Shown: piece after piece, positions 21,415 to 33,090 of the stretch
How positions within the stretch are numbered: the stretch's first letter is position 1
Layout: each line of letters begins with the position of its first letter
NCBI GenBank assembly: GCA_046094825.1
Contig: JBJTIF010000072.1
Coordinates: forward strand, 1 to 37,245
Source of the DNA: JBJTIF01 sp046094825
GTDB lineage: Bacteria; Actinomycetota; UBA4738; HRBIN12
Length of the DNA stretch: 37,245 nt
Direction: 5' to 3'
Notes under the pieces: model-generated
Told to the model about the DNA's origin: nothing
Databases searched by the model: none
The model's input: only the letters and a program-made list of their open reading frames with translations
Program-made: the position numbers and the translations under genes

Positions 21415-21420
21415 CCTGCC

Positions 21421-21660
21421 GTGAGCGTCCGCGTCCGCCTCTTCGCCGCCCTCCGCGACCTCGCGGGTGCCGCCGAGGTCGAGGCCGAGGGCGCGACGGT
21501 CGGGGCGGTCCTCGACGACCTCGCCGGTCGCTTCGGCGAGCGCTTCGCGACGATCGCGGCGGCCGGCTCGGTCGTCGTCGACGGGGACCGCGCCGACCGC
21601 GACCGGGCGCTCGACGGCGCCCGCGAGGTCGCCGTGCTGCCGCCCTTCTCGGGCGGCTAG
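21421..21660 (+). CDS. moaD: MoaD/ThiS family sulfur carrier protein
   Basis: This 79-residue ubiquitin-like protein begins VRVRLFAALRDLAGAAEVEA, has EGATVGAVLDDLAGRFG, and ends in VAVLPPFSGG. The terminal di-glycine is the site of adenylylation and thiocarboxylation. In MoaD the carrier feeds sulfur to molybdopterin synthase, and related carriers serve cysteine or thiamine synthesis. No moaE, moeB or thi gene is in this window. The next gene on the same strand is ATP sulfurylase, so a role in sulfur assimilation is also plausible. GTG 21421 has a TAGGCT box at 6 bases. Confidence 0.85.
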   Translation: MSVRVRLFAALRDLAGAAEVEAEGATVGAVLDDLAGRFGERFATIAAAGSVVVDGDRADRDRALDGAREVAVLPPFSGG

Positions 21661-21690
21661 GCACGGTCGGGGTCGGCCACGGCCCCCCGC

Positions 21691-21696
21691 TATGCT
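21691..21696 (+). promoter_or_regulatory. -10 box TATGCT of sat
   Basis: TATGCT stands out in the GC-rich gap after moaD. It gives sat its own promoter and a leader of about 78 bases that ends with an AGGAAAGG ribosome-binding site (21763-21770). Confidence 0.5.
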
Positions 21697-21780
21697 CTTG
21701 CCCGACCCGCGAACGACCTCCCCCACGGTCCCGAAGCACCCGACGCCGCGCACGAGACGCTCAGGAAAGGGCCAGCCGCC

Positions 21781-22953
21781 ATGTCGCAGACCGATCCGAT
21801 CGCGCCGCACGGCGGCGACCTCGTCGACCTCCTCGTGACCGGCGCGGAGGCGGAGCGCCTCGCCGCCGAGGCCGCGAACCTCCCGAAGGTGGTCGTGAAC
21901 GAGCGCGAGCTCGCCGACCTCGAGATGCTCGCGACCGGCGCCCTCTCCCCGCTCACGGGGTTCGTCGGGAGGGCCGACTACGACAGCGTCCTCGACACGA
22001 TGCACCTCGCCGACGGCACGGCCTGGACGATCCCCGTGACGCTCTCGCTCGGCGACGCCGAGCTGAAGAAGGTCGGGGGCGCGGACCGCATCGCGCTCCT
22101 GGCCGCCGAGGGCGGCGCGCCGCTCGCCGTCGTCGAGGTGGCCGAGGTCTTCGAGCGCGATCGCGAGCGCGAGGCGCAGTCGGTGTACGGCACGACCGAC
22201 ACGGAGCACCCCGGCGTCGCCGCGATGCACGCCGCGGGCGCCACCTGCGTCGCCGGTCGCGTCCGCGCGCTCGGCCTGCCGCCCCACGACGACTTCGGTC
22301 CGTACCGGCTCACGCCCGCGCAGACGCGCGCCGCGTTCCGCGAGCGCGGGTGGCGCACGGTCGTGGGGTTCCAGACACGGAACCCGATCCACCGCGCCCA
22401 CGAGTACATCCAGAAGTGCGCGCTCGAGATCGTCGACGGACTCCTCGTCCACCCGCTCGTCGGTGCGACGAAGGGCGACGACATCTCCGCCGAGGTCCGG
22501 ATGCGGTGCTACGAGGCGCTCTTCGAGGGCTACTACCCGAAGGACCGCGCGATGGTGTCGGTGTTCCCCGCCGCGATGCGCTACGCGGGGCCGAAGGAGG
22601 CGATCTGGCATGCGATCGCCCGGAAGAACTACGGGTGCACGCACTTCATCGTCGGCCGCGACCACGCCGGCGTCGGGAGCTACTACGGGACCTACGACGC
22701 GCAGAAGATCTTCGAGCGCTTCGACCCGGCCGAACTCGGCATCACCCCGCTCATGTTCGAGCACTCCTTCTGGTGCCAGCGCTGCGAGGGCATGGCCTCG
22801 CCGAAGACCTGCCCGCACGGCGAGGAGCACCGCGTGTCGCTGTCGGGGACGAAGGTCCGCGACATGCTCCGCGCGGGTGAGCGGCCCCCGATCGAGTTCT
22901 CGCGCCCCGAGGTCGCGGACATCCTCATCGCGGCGATGAAGGGCACCGGCTAG
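21781..22953 (+). CDS. sat: sulfate adenylyltransferase (ATP sulfurylase)
   Basis: The 390-residue homomeric ATP sulfurylase forms adenosine phosphosulfate from sulfate and ATP. The key motif QTRNPIHRAH at residues 198-207 binds ATP and sulfate. KGDDI, MRYAGPKEAIWHAIARKNYG and GRDHAGVG complete the active site. Near residues 331-350 the segment CQRCEGMASPKTCPHGEEH looks like the zinc site of bacterial homomeric ATP sulfurylases. The C-terminus GTKVRDMLRAGERPPIEFSR is intact, and no fused APS-kinase domain follows. No cys or apr genes are nearby, so assimilatory versus dissimilatory use is undecided. ATG 21781 has AGGAAAGG 10 bases upstream. Confidence 0.96.
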   Translation: MSQTDPIAPHGGDLVDLLVTGAEAERLAAEAANLPKVVVNERELADLEMLATGALSPLTGFVGRADYDSVLDTMHLADGTAWTIPVTLSLGDAELKKVGGADRIALLAAEGGAPLAVVEVAEVFERDREREAQSVYGTTDTEHPGVAAMHAAGATCVAGRVRALGLPPHDDFGPYRLTPAQTRAAFRERGWRTVVGFQTRNPIHRAHEYIQKCALEIVDGLLVHPLVGATKGDDISAEVRMRCYEALFEGYYPKDRAMVSVFPAAMRYAGPKEAIWHAIARKNYGCTHFIVGRDHAGVGSYYGTYDAQKIFERFDPAELGITPLMFEHSFWCQRCEGMASPKTCPHGEEHRVSLSGTKVRDMLRAGERPPIEFSRPEVADILIAAMKGTG

Positions 22954-22962
22954 GCCGGCGAC

Positions 22963-23994
22963 ATGCCGACGCTCCGACCGTCCCTCCGGGCGCTCGCGGT
23001 CCTCGTCGCGCTGACCCTCGCCGTCGCCAGCGCGATCGTCGTCCGTCCGACGGTCGCCTCCGCGGACACGCAGAGCGAGTTCGCCGCCGCGCGCGCGCAG
23101 CTCGGCGGGCTCCAGGACGCGCTCCGCAAGGCGACCGAGGAGTGGAACCGCGCCGAGGCCGCGCTCGAGGAGACGATCTGGACGATCGCCAACGCCGAGG
23201 CGGAGATCGCGCGCCTCGAGCGCGAGGCGGAGGAGGCGCTCGTGACGCTCCAGGATCGCGCCGTCCTCGCGTTCCAGGTCGGACGGACGAGTTCGCTCGA
23301 ATCGCTCCTGTCGTCGGGATCGCTCACGGAGTTCACGGACCGTGTGGAGTTCCTCTCGCAGATCGCGCAGGGCGACGCCGACCTCGCGATCCTCGCGGCG
23401 ACCGCGGCGGAGCGGATCCGCCAGCGACAGGACGAGCTCCGCGAACTGCGGGCGCAGCAGGCGGAGGAGGCCCGCGACCTCGATCGTCGACGGCGTGACC
23501 TCGACGCGCGGCTCGACGCCCTCCAGGCGCGCGTGAACGAGCTCTCGCGACGGCTCCGCGAGGAGCAGGTGCTCCTCGGCGTCCTCGGGCAGTCCCTGCG
23601 CCCCGGCGCGCCGATCTCGCGGTGTCCGATCGCGGGCGTGAACTCCTTCGTGGATTCGTTCGGGTGGCCTCGGCCGGGGGACCGCACCCACCAGGGCATC
23701 GACCTCATCGCCTCGTACGGCACGCCGATCGTCGCGGTCGCGGATGGGTGGGCCGTCTCGTCGTCGAGCACGCTCGGCGGCAACTCCGTCTGGGTCGAGT
23801 CGGGCGGGGGCGCGACGTACTACGCGCACCTGTCCCGGTACGGGACGCTCGGTCGCGTCTCCGCGGGGACGGTCATCGGCTACGTCGGCGCGACCGGGTT
23901 CGCGAGCGGTCCGCACCTCCACTTCGAGTACCACCCCTCGGGCCGCGGCGGTAGCGCGATCAACCCGTACGCGGCACTGAACGTCGTCTGCTGA
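22963..23994 (+). CDS. secreted M23 peptidoglycan endopeptidase with coiled coil
   Basis: The product is 343 residues. An N-terminal signal sequence (LRALAVLVALTLAVASAIVV, then ASA-D) leads to a long acidic/basic coiled coil (about 36-205), and a LytM/M23 domain occupies about 225-340. The zinc motifs are THQGIDLIA (HxGxD, near 244) and the C-terminal HLHFE. The layout resembles EnvC/NlpD-type cell-wall hydrolases, which cut peptide cross-links or activate amidases during division. Whether this M23 domain is active cannot be shown, but its metal ligands are present. It starts 9 bases after sat and may be co-transcribed. Confidence 0.92.
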   Translation: MPTLRPSLRALAVLVALTLAVASAIVVRPTVASADTQSEFAAARAQLGGLQDALRKATEEWNRAEAALEETIWTIANAEAEIARLEREAEEALVTLQDRAVLAFQVGRTSSLESLLSSGSLTEFTDRVEFLSQIAQGDADLAILAATAAERIRQRQDELRELRAQQAEEARDLDRRRRDLDARLDALQARVNELSRRLREEQVLLGVLGQSLRPGAPISRCPIAGVNSFVDSFGWPRPGDRTHQGIDLIASYGTPIVAVADGWAVSSSSTLGGNSVWVESGGGATYYAHLSRYGTLGRVSAGTVIGYVGATGFASGPHLHFEYHPSGRGGSAINPYAALNVVC

Positions 23995-24001
23995 GCCGAC
24001 C

Positions 24002-24985
24002 GTGCCGGGACCGGTCCCGCTCGTCCGCACGGTCCGCTCGGGCGTCGTCGAGTCCATCCACCTCGGGAGCGTCGTCGTCGCGGACGCGGACGGTCGTGTC
24101 CTCGCCGCGGTCGGCGATCCCGATCGCCTGACGTTCACGCGGTCGTGCGCGAAGCCGATCCAGGCGGCGGTCTCCGCGTCCGCGACGACGACGCCGCTTC
24201 CCGACGACCTCCTCGCGCTCTCGTGCGGGTCGCACACCGGCGAGACCGCGCACGTCGCCGGGGTGCGGCGCATCCTCCGCCGCGCGGGGCTCGGCGTCGC
24301 CGCGCTCGCGTGCCCGCCCGATCGACCGTCGCGCGGCGCGGACGCCAAGGCCGTGCGTCGCGCGTCGCCGGTGTTCCACAACTGCTCCGGCAAGCACGCG
24401 GCGATGCTCCTCGCGTGCGTCGACGCGGGGTGGGACCCGGCGACCTACGTCGCGCCGCGCCACCCGCTCCAGCGCCGCGTCCTCGACGCGATCCGCCGAG
24501 CGAGCGATGCGGAGCCGACGATCGGCGTCGACGGCTGCGGCGTCCCGGTGCACGCGATCCCGCTCCGCAGCGTCGCGACCGCGTTCGCGCGCCTGTCCGC
24601 GCCGCAGCGGCTCGGATCGCTCGCGGCACCCGTCGCCCGCGCGACCGCCGCGATGGTGGCGCACCCGTTCCTCGTGGCGGGCACCGGTCGCTCCGACACC
24701 GCGCTCATGACGGCGGTCCCGGGCCTCGTGACGAAGGTCGGCGCGGAGGGGCTCCACGCCGCGACGTTCCTCGGGACCGGGATCGGCGTCGCGGTCCGCA
24801 TCGAGGACGGCGCCGACCGAGCCGCTGCGCCGGCGCTCCTCGAGGCGCTCGTCCTCGCGGGCCTCGTCGACCGTGCGGCGTCCGAGCGTGCTGACCTCGC
24901 CCCGATCGCCCGGCGCGCCGTGCTCGGCGGCGGCCGGGCCGTCGGGGAGATCCGGGCCGGGTTCGCCCTGCGGCGCGCCCGCTGA
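24002..24985 (+). CDS. L-asparaginase, Rhizobium type II (ReAII) family
   Basis: This 327-residue protein matches the thermolabile asparaginase family of Rhizobium etli AII, unrelated to the E. coli type. RSCAKPIQA gives the Ser48-x-x-Lys51 pair, NCSGKHAAM contains Cys128, and VDGCGVP contains Cys179, which correspond to the two metal-binding cysteines reported for ReAII. It hydrolyses asparagine to aspartate and ammonia. No signal peptide is seen, so it is cytosolic. GTG 24002 starts 7 bases after the M23 gene. Together with glnA and nadE nearby it fits nitrogen scavenging. Confidence 0.9.
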   Translation: MPGPVPLVRTVRSGVVESIHLGSVVVADADGRVLAAVGDPDRLTFTRSCAKPIQAAVSASATTTPLPDDLLALSCGSHTGETAHVAGVRRILRRAGLGVAALACPPDRPSRGADAKAVRRASPVFHNCSGKHAAMLLACVDAGWDPATYVAPRHPLQRRVLDAIRRASDAEPTIGVDGCGVPVHAIPLRSVATAFARLSAPQRLGSLAAPVARATAAMVAHPFLVAGTGRSDTALMTAVPGLVTKVGAEGLHAATFLGTGIGVAVRIEDGADRAAAPALLEALVLAGLVDRAASERADLAPIARRAVLGGGRAVGEIRAGFALRRAR

Positions 24986-25025
24986 GGGCGGGGGCCGTCC
25001 CGGGCCGCCTCCGGCGTCCATCCGG

Positions 25026-25031
25026 TACCAT
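25026..25031 (+). promoter_or_regulatory. -10 box TACCAT upstream of rplY
   Basis: TACCAT lies in the 109-base gap before the L25 gene and would give a leader of about 57 bases carrying GGAGGA at 25084-25089. Nothing else is apparent in this gap. Confidence 0.4.
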
Positions 25032-25094
25032 CCGTGCCTGCGTGGGCGCCCGCCGGGCGTCCGGCCGACCACCCGCGTTCCACGGAGGAGACCG

Positions 25095-25748
25095 ATGGCC
25101 GAACTGAAGCTCGTCGCGAAGGGCCGGACCGACACCGGCAAGGGTGTCGCCCGCAAGCTCCGCGCCGCGGGTTCGGTCCCCGGCGTCCTCTACGGCCACG
25201 GCGCGACGCCGACGCCGCTCTCGGTGGACGCGCGCGACCTCTCGAAGATCCTCCACACCGGCGCGGGATCGAACGTCCTCATCGACCTCCAGGTCGACGG
25301 CGCCTCGCACCTCGCGATGCCGCGCGAGATCCAGCGCGACCGGCTGAAGGACATCTTCGTCCACGTGGACTTCCTCGAGGTCTCCCGCGACGAGAAGATC
25401 ACCGTCACCGTCCCGGTCCACGTCGAGGGCACCGCACCCGGCGTGAAGGCCGGCGGCGTCCTCGAGCACTTCCTCTGGGAGGTCGAGGTCGAGTGCACCC
25501 CGGGCAACGTCCCGGAGCGCATCACCGTCGACGTCTCCTCGCTCGAACTCGGCGACGGTCTGAAGGTCGCGAACCTCGTCGCGCCGAGCGGCGTGCGGAT
25601 CACCTCGAACCCCGACGACAACGTCGTGTCCGTCGTCACGCCGCAGTCCCGCGAGGTCCCGGAGGGCGCCGTCGAGGGCGCCGCCGCGCCGACCGAGGGT
25701 GCCGCGCCCGCCGCCGAGGCGGCCCCGACGGAGGGTGGCGAGGGCTAG
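25095..25748 (+). CDS. rplY: 50S ribosomal protein L25, general stress protein CTC
   Basis: The gene encodes a 217-residue long-form L25 (TL5/CTC). The 5S rRNA-binding N-domain carries TDTGKGVARKLRAAGSVPGV and YGHGATPTPLSVD (about 12-46). It is followed by the CTC beta domain with VPVHVEGTAPGVKAGGVLE and ISTNPDDNVV-like RITSNPDDNVVSVV. A low-complexity Ala/Glu/Gly/Pro tail (about 190-217) ends the protein. It sits in the large subunit at the 5S rRNA. GGAGGA lies 5 bases before the ATG. The order L25-pth-mfd is common in bacteria. Confidence 0.96.
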   Translation: MAELKLVAKGRTDTGKGVARKLRAAGSVPGVLYGHGATPTPLSVDARDLSKILHTGAGSNVLIDLQVDGASHLAMPREIQRDRLKDIFVHVDFLEVSRDEKITVTVPVHVEGTAPGVKAGGVLEHFLWEVEVECTPGNVPERITVDVSSLELGDGLKVANLVAPSGVRITSNPDDNVVSVVTPQSREVPEGAVEGAAAPTEGAAPAAEAAPTEGGEG

Positions 25749-25784
25749 GGGCCCCGCCCCGGCCCCGCCCCGCGAGGCCGTTCC

Positions 25785-26366
25785 GTGACCTGGCTCGTCG
25801 CCGGGCTCGGGAACCCCGACGACCACTACGCCGACACGCGCCACAACCTCGGCGCGATGGTCGTCGAGGAGCTCGCCTCCCGCGCCGGCGAGCGCTTCCG
25901 CAAGCAGCGGTTCGTCCCCGTCGACGCCGCGGAGATCCGCGTCGGCGACGAGCGCGTCCTCCTCGTCCGGTCGCACCGGTACATGAACGAGTCCGGACCG
26001 TCGTACGCCTCGCTCGCGGCGAAGCAGGACGTCCCGTCTGAGCGCGTGATCTGCGTCCACGACGAGGTCGACCTCGCCCTCGGCGCGCTCCAGGTGCGCA
26101 TCGGAGGCGGCGCCGCCGGGCACAACGGCGTGAAGTCGCTCATCGGGGGGCTCGGCACGCCGGAGTTCCCCCGCGTCCGCTGTGGCATCGGTCGGCCGCC
26201 GGGTCGGCAGGACACCGCGGACTTCGTCCTCGAACCCTTCGGCGCGCGCGAGCGGGACCTGGTGATCGAACTCGTCGACGACGCGGCCGACGCCGTGCTC
26301 TCGCTCGTCGGCGAGGGGCTCGCGCGCACGCAGGACCGCTACAATCGCTCCGGTCCGCGCGCGTAA
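25785..26366 (+). CDS. pth: peptidyl-tRNA hydrolase
   Basis: The product is a 193-residue Pth, which frees tRNA from prematurely dropped peptidyl-tRNA. The catalytic histidine lies in YADTRHNLGAMVVEEL (about residue 20), the conserved Asn in RYMNESGPS (about 68) and Asp in VHDEVDL (about 93). GHNGVKSLIGGLGTPEFPR is the standard substrate segment. GTG 25785 fits the family start VTWLVAGLGNP. It follows the L25 gene by 36 bases of low-complexity GC sequence. A TACAAT box near its 3' end may serve mfd. Confidence 0.97.
   Translation: MTWLVAGLGNPDDHYADTRHNLGAMVVEELASRAGERFRKQRFVPVDAAEIRVGDERVLLVRSHRYMNESGPSYASLAAKQDVPSERVICVHDEVDLALGALQVRIGGGAAGHNGVKSLIGGLGTPEFPRVRCGIGRPPGRQDTADFVLEPFGARERDLVIELVDDAADAVLSLVGEGLARTQDRYNRSGPRA
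26340..26345 (+). promoter_or_regulatory. -10 box TACAAT, probable mfd promoter
   Basis: TACAAT is embedded in the last codons of pth. A transcript from here would have a leader of about 155 bases before the mfd GTG, including the palindrome at 26471-26492. No -35 is obvious. Confidence 0.4.
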
Positions 26367-26470
26367 CGCGCATCGCGACAGGCGGGGCGCGCGGGCGGAT
26401 CGAACCGAGAACGAACGCACGTGCACGGCCTCGTCCGGACGGACGGGGCCTGTTCGCGTTGCGCGATGGT

Positions 26471-26492
26471 CGCCGCGACGAACGTCGCGGCG
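26471..26492. repeat. perfect palindrome in the mfd leader
   Basis: CGCCGCGACG (26471-26480) and CGTCGCGGCG (26483-26492) are perfect inverted copies separated by AA. The second arm ends 3 bases before the mfd ribosome-binding site, so a hairpin or a bound dimer could affect mfd translation or transcription. Confidence 0.55.
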
Positions 26493-26509
26493 GGGAAGGG
26501 GAGCGGACG

Positions 26510-29845
<3,336 letters not shown>

Positions 29846-29876
29846 AGGAGGAGCCGAGCATCGTGGGGCGTGCCTG

Positions 29877-29882
29877 TAGACT
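29877..29882 (+). promoter_or_regulatory. -10 box TAGACT of the PpiC-type gene
   Basis: TAGACT ends 7 bases before GTG 29890 and supports that start over the upstream GTG at 29863. Confidence 0.45.
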
Positions 29883-29889
29883 CGCGCTC

Positions 29890-30894
29890 GTGCCCCGGTC
29901 CTCCCGCCTCCTCGCGCTCGTCCTCGTGCCTGCGCTCGTGCTCGGGGCGGCCTCGTGCGGGCAGCCCTCGGGCGACGTCGCGGCGCTCGTCGCGGGCCGC
30001 GAGATCACGACGGCCGAGGTGGACTTCGCGGCCGACCTCTACCGGTTCCTCGGCGACGTGAACGGGCAGGGGTGCGGTGCGCCGGTCGAGCGCGAGACCC
30101 CCGAGGCCGCGTGCGCGCGCTACGCGCTCTCGAACCTGATCCAGGAGTCGATCATCGCGACGTACGCGGCGGGGCACGACGTCACCGTGGACCGCGCCGA
30201 TGCGGAGCAGGCGGTGGATGATCTCGAGCAGAGCATCGGCGTCGACGCGTTCGCCGAACGGCTCGAAGCGAACGGCGTCACGAAGACCGACGTCGTGGGC
30301 CTCGCCGAGCGGCTCTTCCTCTTCAACGCCGTGCGCGACGATCTCGCGGCCGACATCCCCGAGGAGGACCTGCGCGCCCTCTACGAGGAGAGCCTGACCT
30401 ACACGACGATCCACGCGAAGCACATCCTCGTCGAGGATGAGGCGACGGCGCGGGAGATCGCCGACCAGGCGACGCCGCAGAACTTCGGCGCCCTCGCGGA
30501 GGAGTACTCGGTCGACACCGGGTCGGCAGCGCAGGGTGGCGACCTCGGGCCGCTGCCTGCGCAGAACCTCGACCAGGACTTCGTGGCGGGTGCGCTCGCG
30601 CTGCAGCCCGGCGAGATCAGCGACCCCGTGCAGACGCAGTTCGGATGGCACGTGATCCAGCTCGTCGAGGTCACGAAGCGATCGTTCGCGGACGCGGAGT
30701 CCTCGCTCCGGGCGCAGCAGGCGACGGAGGTCTACGCGGAGTGGCTCCTCGGTCGGTACGCGGACGTGGAGATCGAGGTGAACCCTCGCTACGGGCGCAT
30801 CGATCGGTCGACGGGCGAGGTCGTGCCGATCCGCAGCACCGAGGACCCGGCGAGCGGCTCGCCGCTCGCGACGGCGGCGACCCCGACGCCGTGA
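29890..30894 (+). CDS. parvulin-type peptidyl-prolyl isomerase lipoprotein
   Basis: This 334-residue SurA/PrsA-like foldase has a short basic N-terminus, a hydrophobic LLALVLVPALVLGAASC with a probable lipobox Cys at residue 23, a SurA-like helical region and a parvulin domain at about 172-270. The parvulin motifs are TIHAKHILVEDEATA, FGALAEEYSVD, GGDLGPL and QTQFGWHVIQLVEV. It should help fold exported proteins at the outer face of the membrane. GTG 29863, with GAGGAGGAGCC upstream, gives a version 9 residues longer. I prefer 29890 because of the TAGACT box. The Pro/Thr/Ala tail (ATPTP) is low complexity. Its stop overlaps the mazG GTG. Confidence 0.9.
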   Translation: MPRSSRLLALVLVPALVLGAASCGQPSGDVAALVAGREITTAEVDFAADLYRFLGDVNGQGCGAPVERETPEAACARYALSNLIQESIIATYAAGHDVTVDRADAEQAVDDLEQSIGVDAFAERLEANGVTKTDVVGLAERLFLFNAVRDDLAADIPEEDLRALYEESLTYTTIHAKHILVEDEATAREIADQATPQNFGALAEEYSVDTGSAAQGGDLGPLPAQNLDQDFVAGALALQPGEISDPVQTQFGWHVIQLVEVTKRSFADAESSLRAQQATEVYAEWLLGRYADVEIEVNPRYGRIDRSTGEVVPIRSTEDPASGSPLATAATPTP

Positions 30895-31706
30895 CCCCCG
30901 GGGACGCGCTCGACGCCGTCCCCGACGGACCGGTCCCGTCCTCCTCCGACGGCGCGCGCCTCCTCGACCTCGTCCGCGTCATGGCCCGGCTCCGCGGTCC
31001 CGGCGGCTGCCCGTGGGACGCCGAGCAGACGCACGCGTCGCTCGCGCGGCACCTCCTCGAGGAGACGTACGAGACGCTCGAGGCGATCGACGCCGGCGAT
31101 CCCGAGCGCCTCCGCGACGAACTCGGCGACGTGCTCCTCCAGGTGGTGTTCCACGCGGAGATCGCGCGCGGCGAGGGCGGGTTCGACGTCGACGACGTCG
31201 CGGAGGGGATCGTCCGCAAGCTCGTCCGCCGCCACCCGCACGTCTTCGGCGACGTCGAGGTCGCCGGGGCCGACGAGGTCCTCGCGAACTGGGAGCGGAT
31301 CAAGGAGGCCGAGAAGGGACGCGCGCCGGTCGACGAGGACATCCCGGCATCGCTCCCGGCGCTCGCGCGCGCGTCGAAGGTCCAGCGGCGCGCCTCGGGG
31401 CTCGGGTTCGCGTACCGGACGGCCGACGCCGCGCTCGCGCAGCTGCGCGAGGAGGTCGACGAGCTCGCCGGCGCTGCGGCGGCGGGGGACGCCGACGCGA
31501 TCGAGGCCGAGGTCGGCGACGTCCTCTTCGCGGCGGTCGCGATCGCGCGGACCGCCGGGCTCGACGCCGAGGAGGCGCTCCGCAGGACGACGGCGCGGTT
31601 CTCCGATCGCTTCGAGCGGTTCCGCGACCTCGTCGACGCGCGTGGGCTCGACCCCGACGCGATGTCCGAGGACGAGCTCCGGGCCCTCTTCCGCGAAGCG
31701 CGGTAA
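30891..31706 (+). CDS. mazG: nucleoside triphosphate pyrophosphohydrolase MazG
   Basis: The product is a 271-residue all-alpha NTP pyrophosphatase with two MazG repeats. The first has RGPGGCPWDAEQTHASLA and LLEETYETLEAI (EExxE-type metal site), then RDELGDVLLQVVFHAEIA. The second has LREEVDELAGA and EAEVGDVLFAAVAIAR. It hydrolyses NTPs to NMP and pyrophosphate, and has been linked to removal of aberrant nucleotides and ppGpp control. GTG 30891 overlaps the preceding stop (GTGA). MazG directly before eno is common in actinobacteria. Confidence 0.95.
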   Translation: MTPGDALDAVPDGPVPSSSDGARLLDLVRVMARLRGPGGCPWDAEQTHASLARHLLEETYETLEAIDAGDPERLRDELGDVLLQVVFHAEIARGEGGFDVDDVAEGIVRKLVRRHPHVFGDVEVAGADEVLANWERIKEAEKGRAPVDEDIPASLPALARASKVQRRASGLGFAYRTADAALAQLREEVDELAGAAAAGDADAIEAEVGDVLFAAVAIARTAGLDAEEALRRTTARFSDRFERFRDLVDARGLDPDAMSEDELRALFREAR

Positions 31707-31785
31707 CGCCGACCCGGACCCGGTCCCTCCCGGTCCGAGGGCAGCCCGGGCCGCCTCCCTGCCTTGCCCCGCCGTGCCTGCGCGC

Positions 31786-31791
31786 TAGGAT
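31786..31791 (+). promoter_or_regulatory. -10 box TAGGAT of eno
   Basis: TAGGAT ends 14 bases before ATG 31806, giving a leader of only a few bases. The 99-base gap also holds a weak 6-base stem (31715-31720 with 31732-31737). Confidence 0.45.
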
Positions 31792-31805
31792 GGGGACCTT
31801 CCCCT

Positions 31806-33086
31806 ATGAGCACGATCCGCGCACTCGCCGCCCGCGAGATCCTCGATTCCCGCGGCAACCCCACCCTCGAGGCCGAGGTCCTCCTCGACGATGGCTCCTT
31901 CGGTCGAGCGGCCGTGCCCTCCGGCGCCTCGACCGGCGAGCACGAGGCGGTCGAACTCCGCGACGGCGATCCCGCGCGCTTCGGCGGACGGGGCGTCCAG
32001 AAGGCCGTCGGCAACGTCGGGCAGGTGATCGCTCCGGCACTCGTCGGCATCGACGCGCTCGAGCAGCGCGAGATCGATGCGATGCTCCTCGAGCTCGACG
32101 GCACCCCGAACAAGGCGAACCTCGGCGCGAACGCGACCCTCGGCGTGTCGCTCGCGGTCGCGCACGCCGCGGCGGATTCGCTCGGGGTCGAGCTCTTCCG
32201 CGCGCTCGGCGGACCGAACGCCCACGTCCTCCCGGTCCCCATGCAGAACGTCCTGAACGGCGGCGCGCACGCCGACAACGGGCTCGACCTCCAGGAGTTC
32301 ATGCTCGCGCCGATCGGCGCGGCGTCGTTCTCCGAGGCGCTCCGCTGGGGCGCGGAGGTCTACGCCGCGCTGAAGTCGACGCTCCGGCAGCGGAAGCTCT
32401 CGACCGGCGTCGGGGACGAGGGCGGCTTCGCGCCGCAGCTCGGCGGCGCGGCGCAGGCGTGCGAGCTCCTCGTGTCGGCGATCGGCGCGGCGGGGCTCGA
32501 GGTCGGCCGCGACGTCTCGCTCGCGCTCGACGCCGCCGCCTCGGAGTTCCACCGCGACGGCGCCTACCACCTCGAGGGGATCTCCCTCGACGCGCAGGGG
32601 ATGACGGACTTCTACGCCCGGCTCCTCGGCGACTTCCCGATCGTGTCCATCGAGGACCCGCTCGACGAGGACGACTGGTCGGGGTGGGCGACGCTCACCA
32701 CGGCGCTCGGCGACCGCGTCCAGATCGTCGGTGACGATCTCTTCGTGACCGACACCGGGCGCCTCGCGCGCGGCGTCCGCGAGGGCGTCGCCACCGCGGT
32801 GCTCGTGAAGCCGAACCAGATCGGGACGCTCACCGAGACGCTCGACCTCGTCGCGCTCGCGCAGCGCGAGGGCTACGGCGCGATGCTCTCGCACCGCTCG
32901 GGCGAGACCGAGGACACGACGATCGCCGACATCGCGGTCGCGACGAACGCCGGGCAGATCAAGACCGGTGCGCCGGCGCGCGGCGAGCGCACGGCGAAGT
33001 ACAACCGGCTCCTGCGGATCGAGGAGGCGCTCGGCGACACCGCGCGCTACGCCGGGGCGGCCGCCCTGCGTCGGACGGGGCGGTGA
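31806..33086 (+). CDS. eno: enolase
   Basis: The gene encodes a 426-residue phosphopyruvate hydratase that converts 2-phosphoglycerate to phosphoenolpyruvate. Signatures in order are EILDSRGNPTLEAEV, VPSGASTGEHEA, VPMQNVLNGGAHADNGLDLQ, GDEGGFAP, the metal ligands in SLALDAAASEF, SIEDPLDEDDW and VGDDLFVTD, the catalytic lysine region LVKPNQIGTL and the signature LSHRSGETEDTTIADIAV. Length is standard. NVLNGGAHADN differs slightly from the usual NIINGGAHADN. It leads a cluster that includes ftsB-like, S1, DUF501 and ppx. A TAGGAT box is 14 bases upstream. Confidence 0.98.
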   Translation: MSTIRALAAREILDSRGNPTLEAEVLLDDGSFGRAAVPSGASTGEHEAVELRDGDPARFGGRGVQKAVGNVGQVIAPALVGIDALEQREIDAMLLELDGTPNKANLGANATLGVSLAVAHAAADSLGVELFRALGGPNAHVLPVPMQNVLNGGAHADNGLDLQEFMLAPIGAASFSEALRWGAEVYAALKSTLRQRKLSTGVGDEGGFAPQLGGAAQACELLVSAIGAAGLEVGRDVSLALDAAASEFHRDGAYHLEGISLDAQGMTDFYARLLGDFPIVSIEDPLDEDDWSGWATLTTALGDRVQIVGDDLFVTDTGRLARGVREGVATAVLVKPNQIGTLTETLDLVALAQREGYGAMLSHRSGETEDTTIADIAVATNAGQIKTGAPARGERTAKYNRLLRIEEALGDTARYAGAAALRRTGR

Positions 33087-33090
33087 GCCG

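Noticed and set aside
19297..24393. Minus-strand frame open for 1698 codons
   Set aside because: It joins antisense sequence of sat and the M23 gene to the GlnR-like gene and a shifted frame of glnA. Only the GlnR-like part (21381-20750) has protein-like signatures.
25749..25784. Repeated GGCCCCGCCCC between L25 and pth as a functional repeat
   Set aside because: Only two partial copies occur in 36 bases of GC-rich spacer; low complexity explains it.
26459..26509. Longer N-terminus for Mfd from ATG 26459
   Set aside because: The extra residues are Arg/Gly/Glu-rich and unlike Mfd, and they are encoded by the palindrome and ribosome-binding site of the GTG start.
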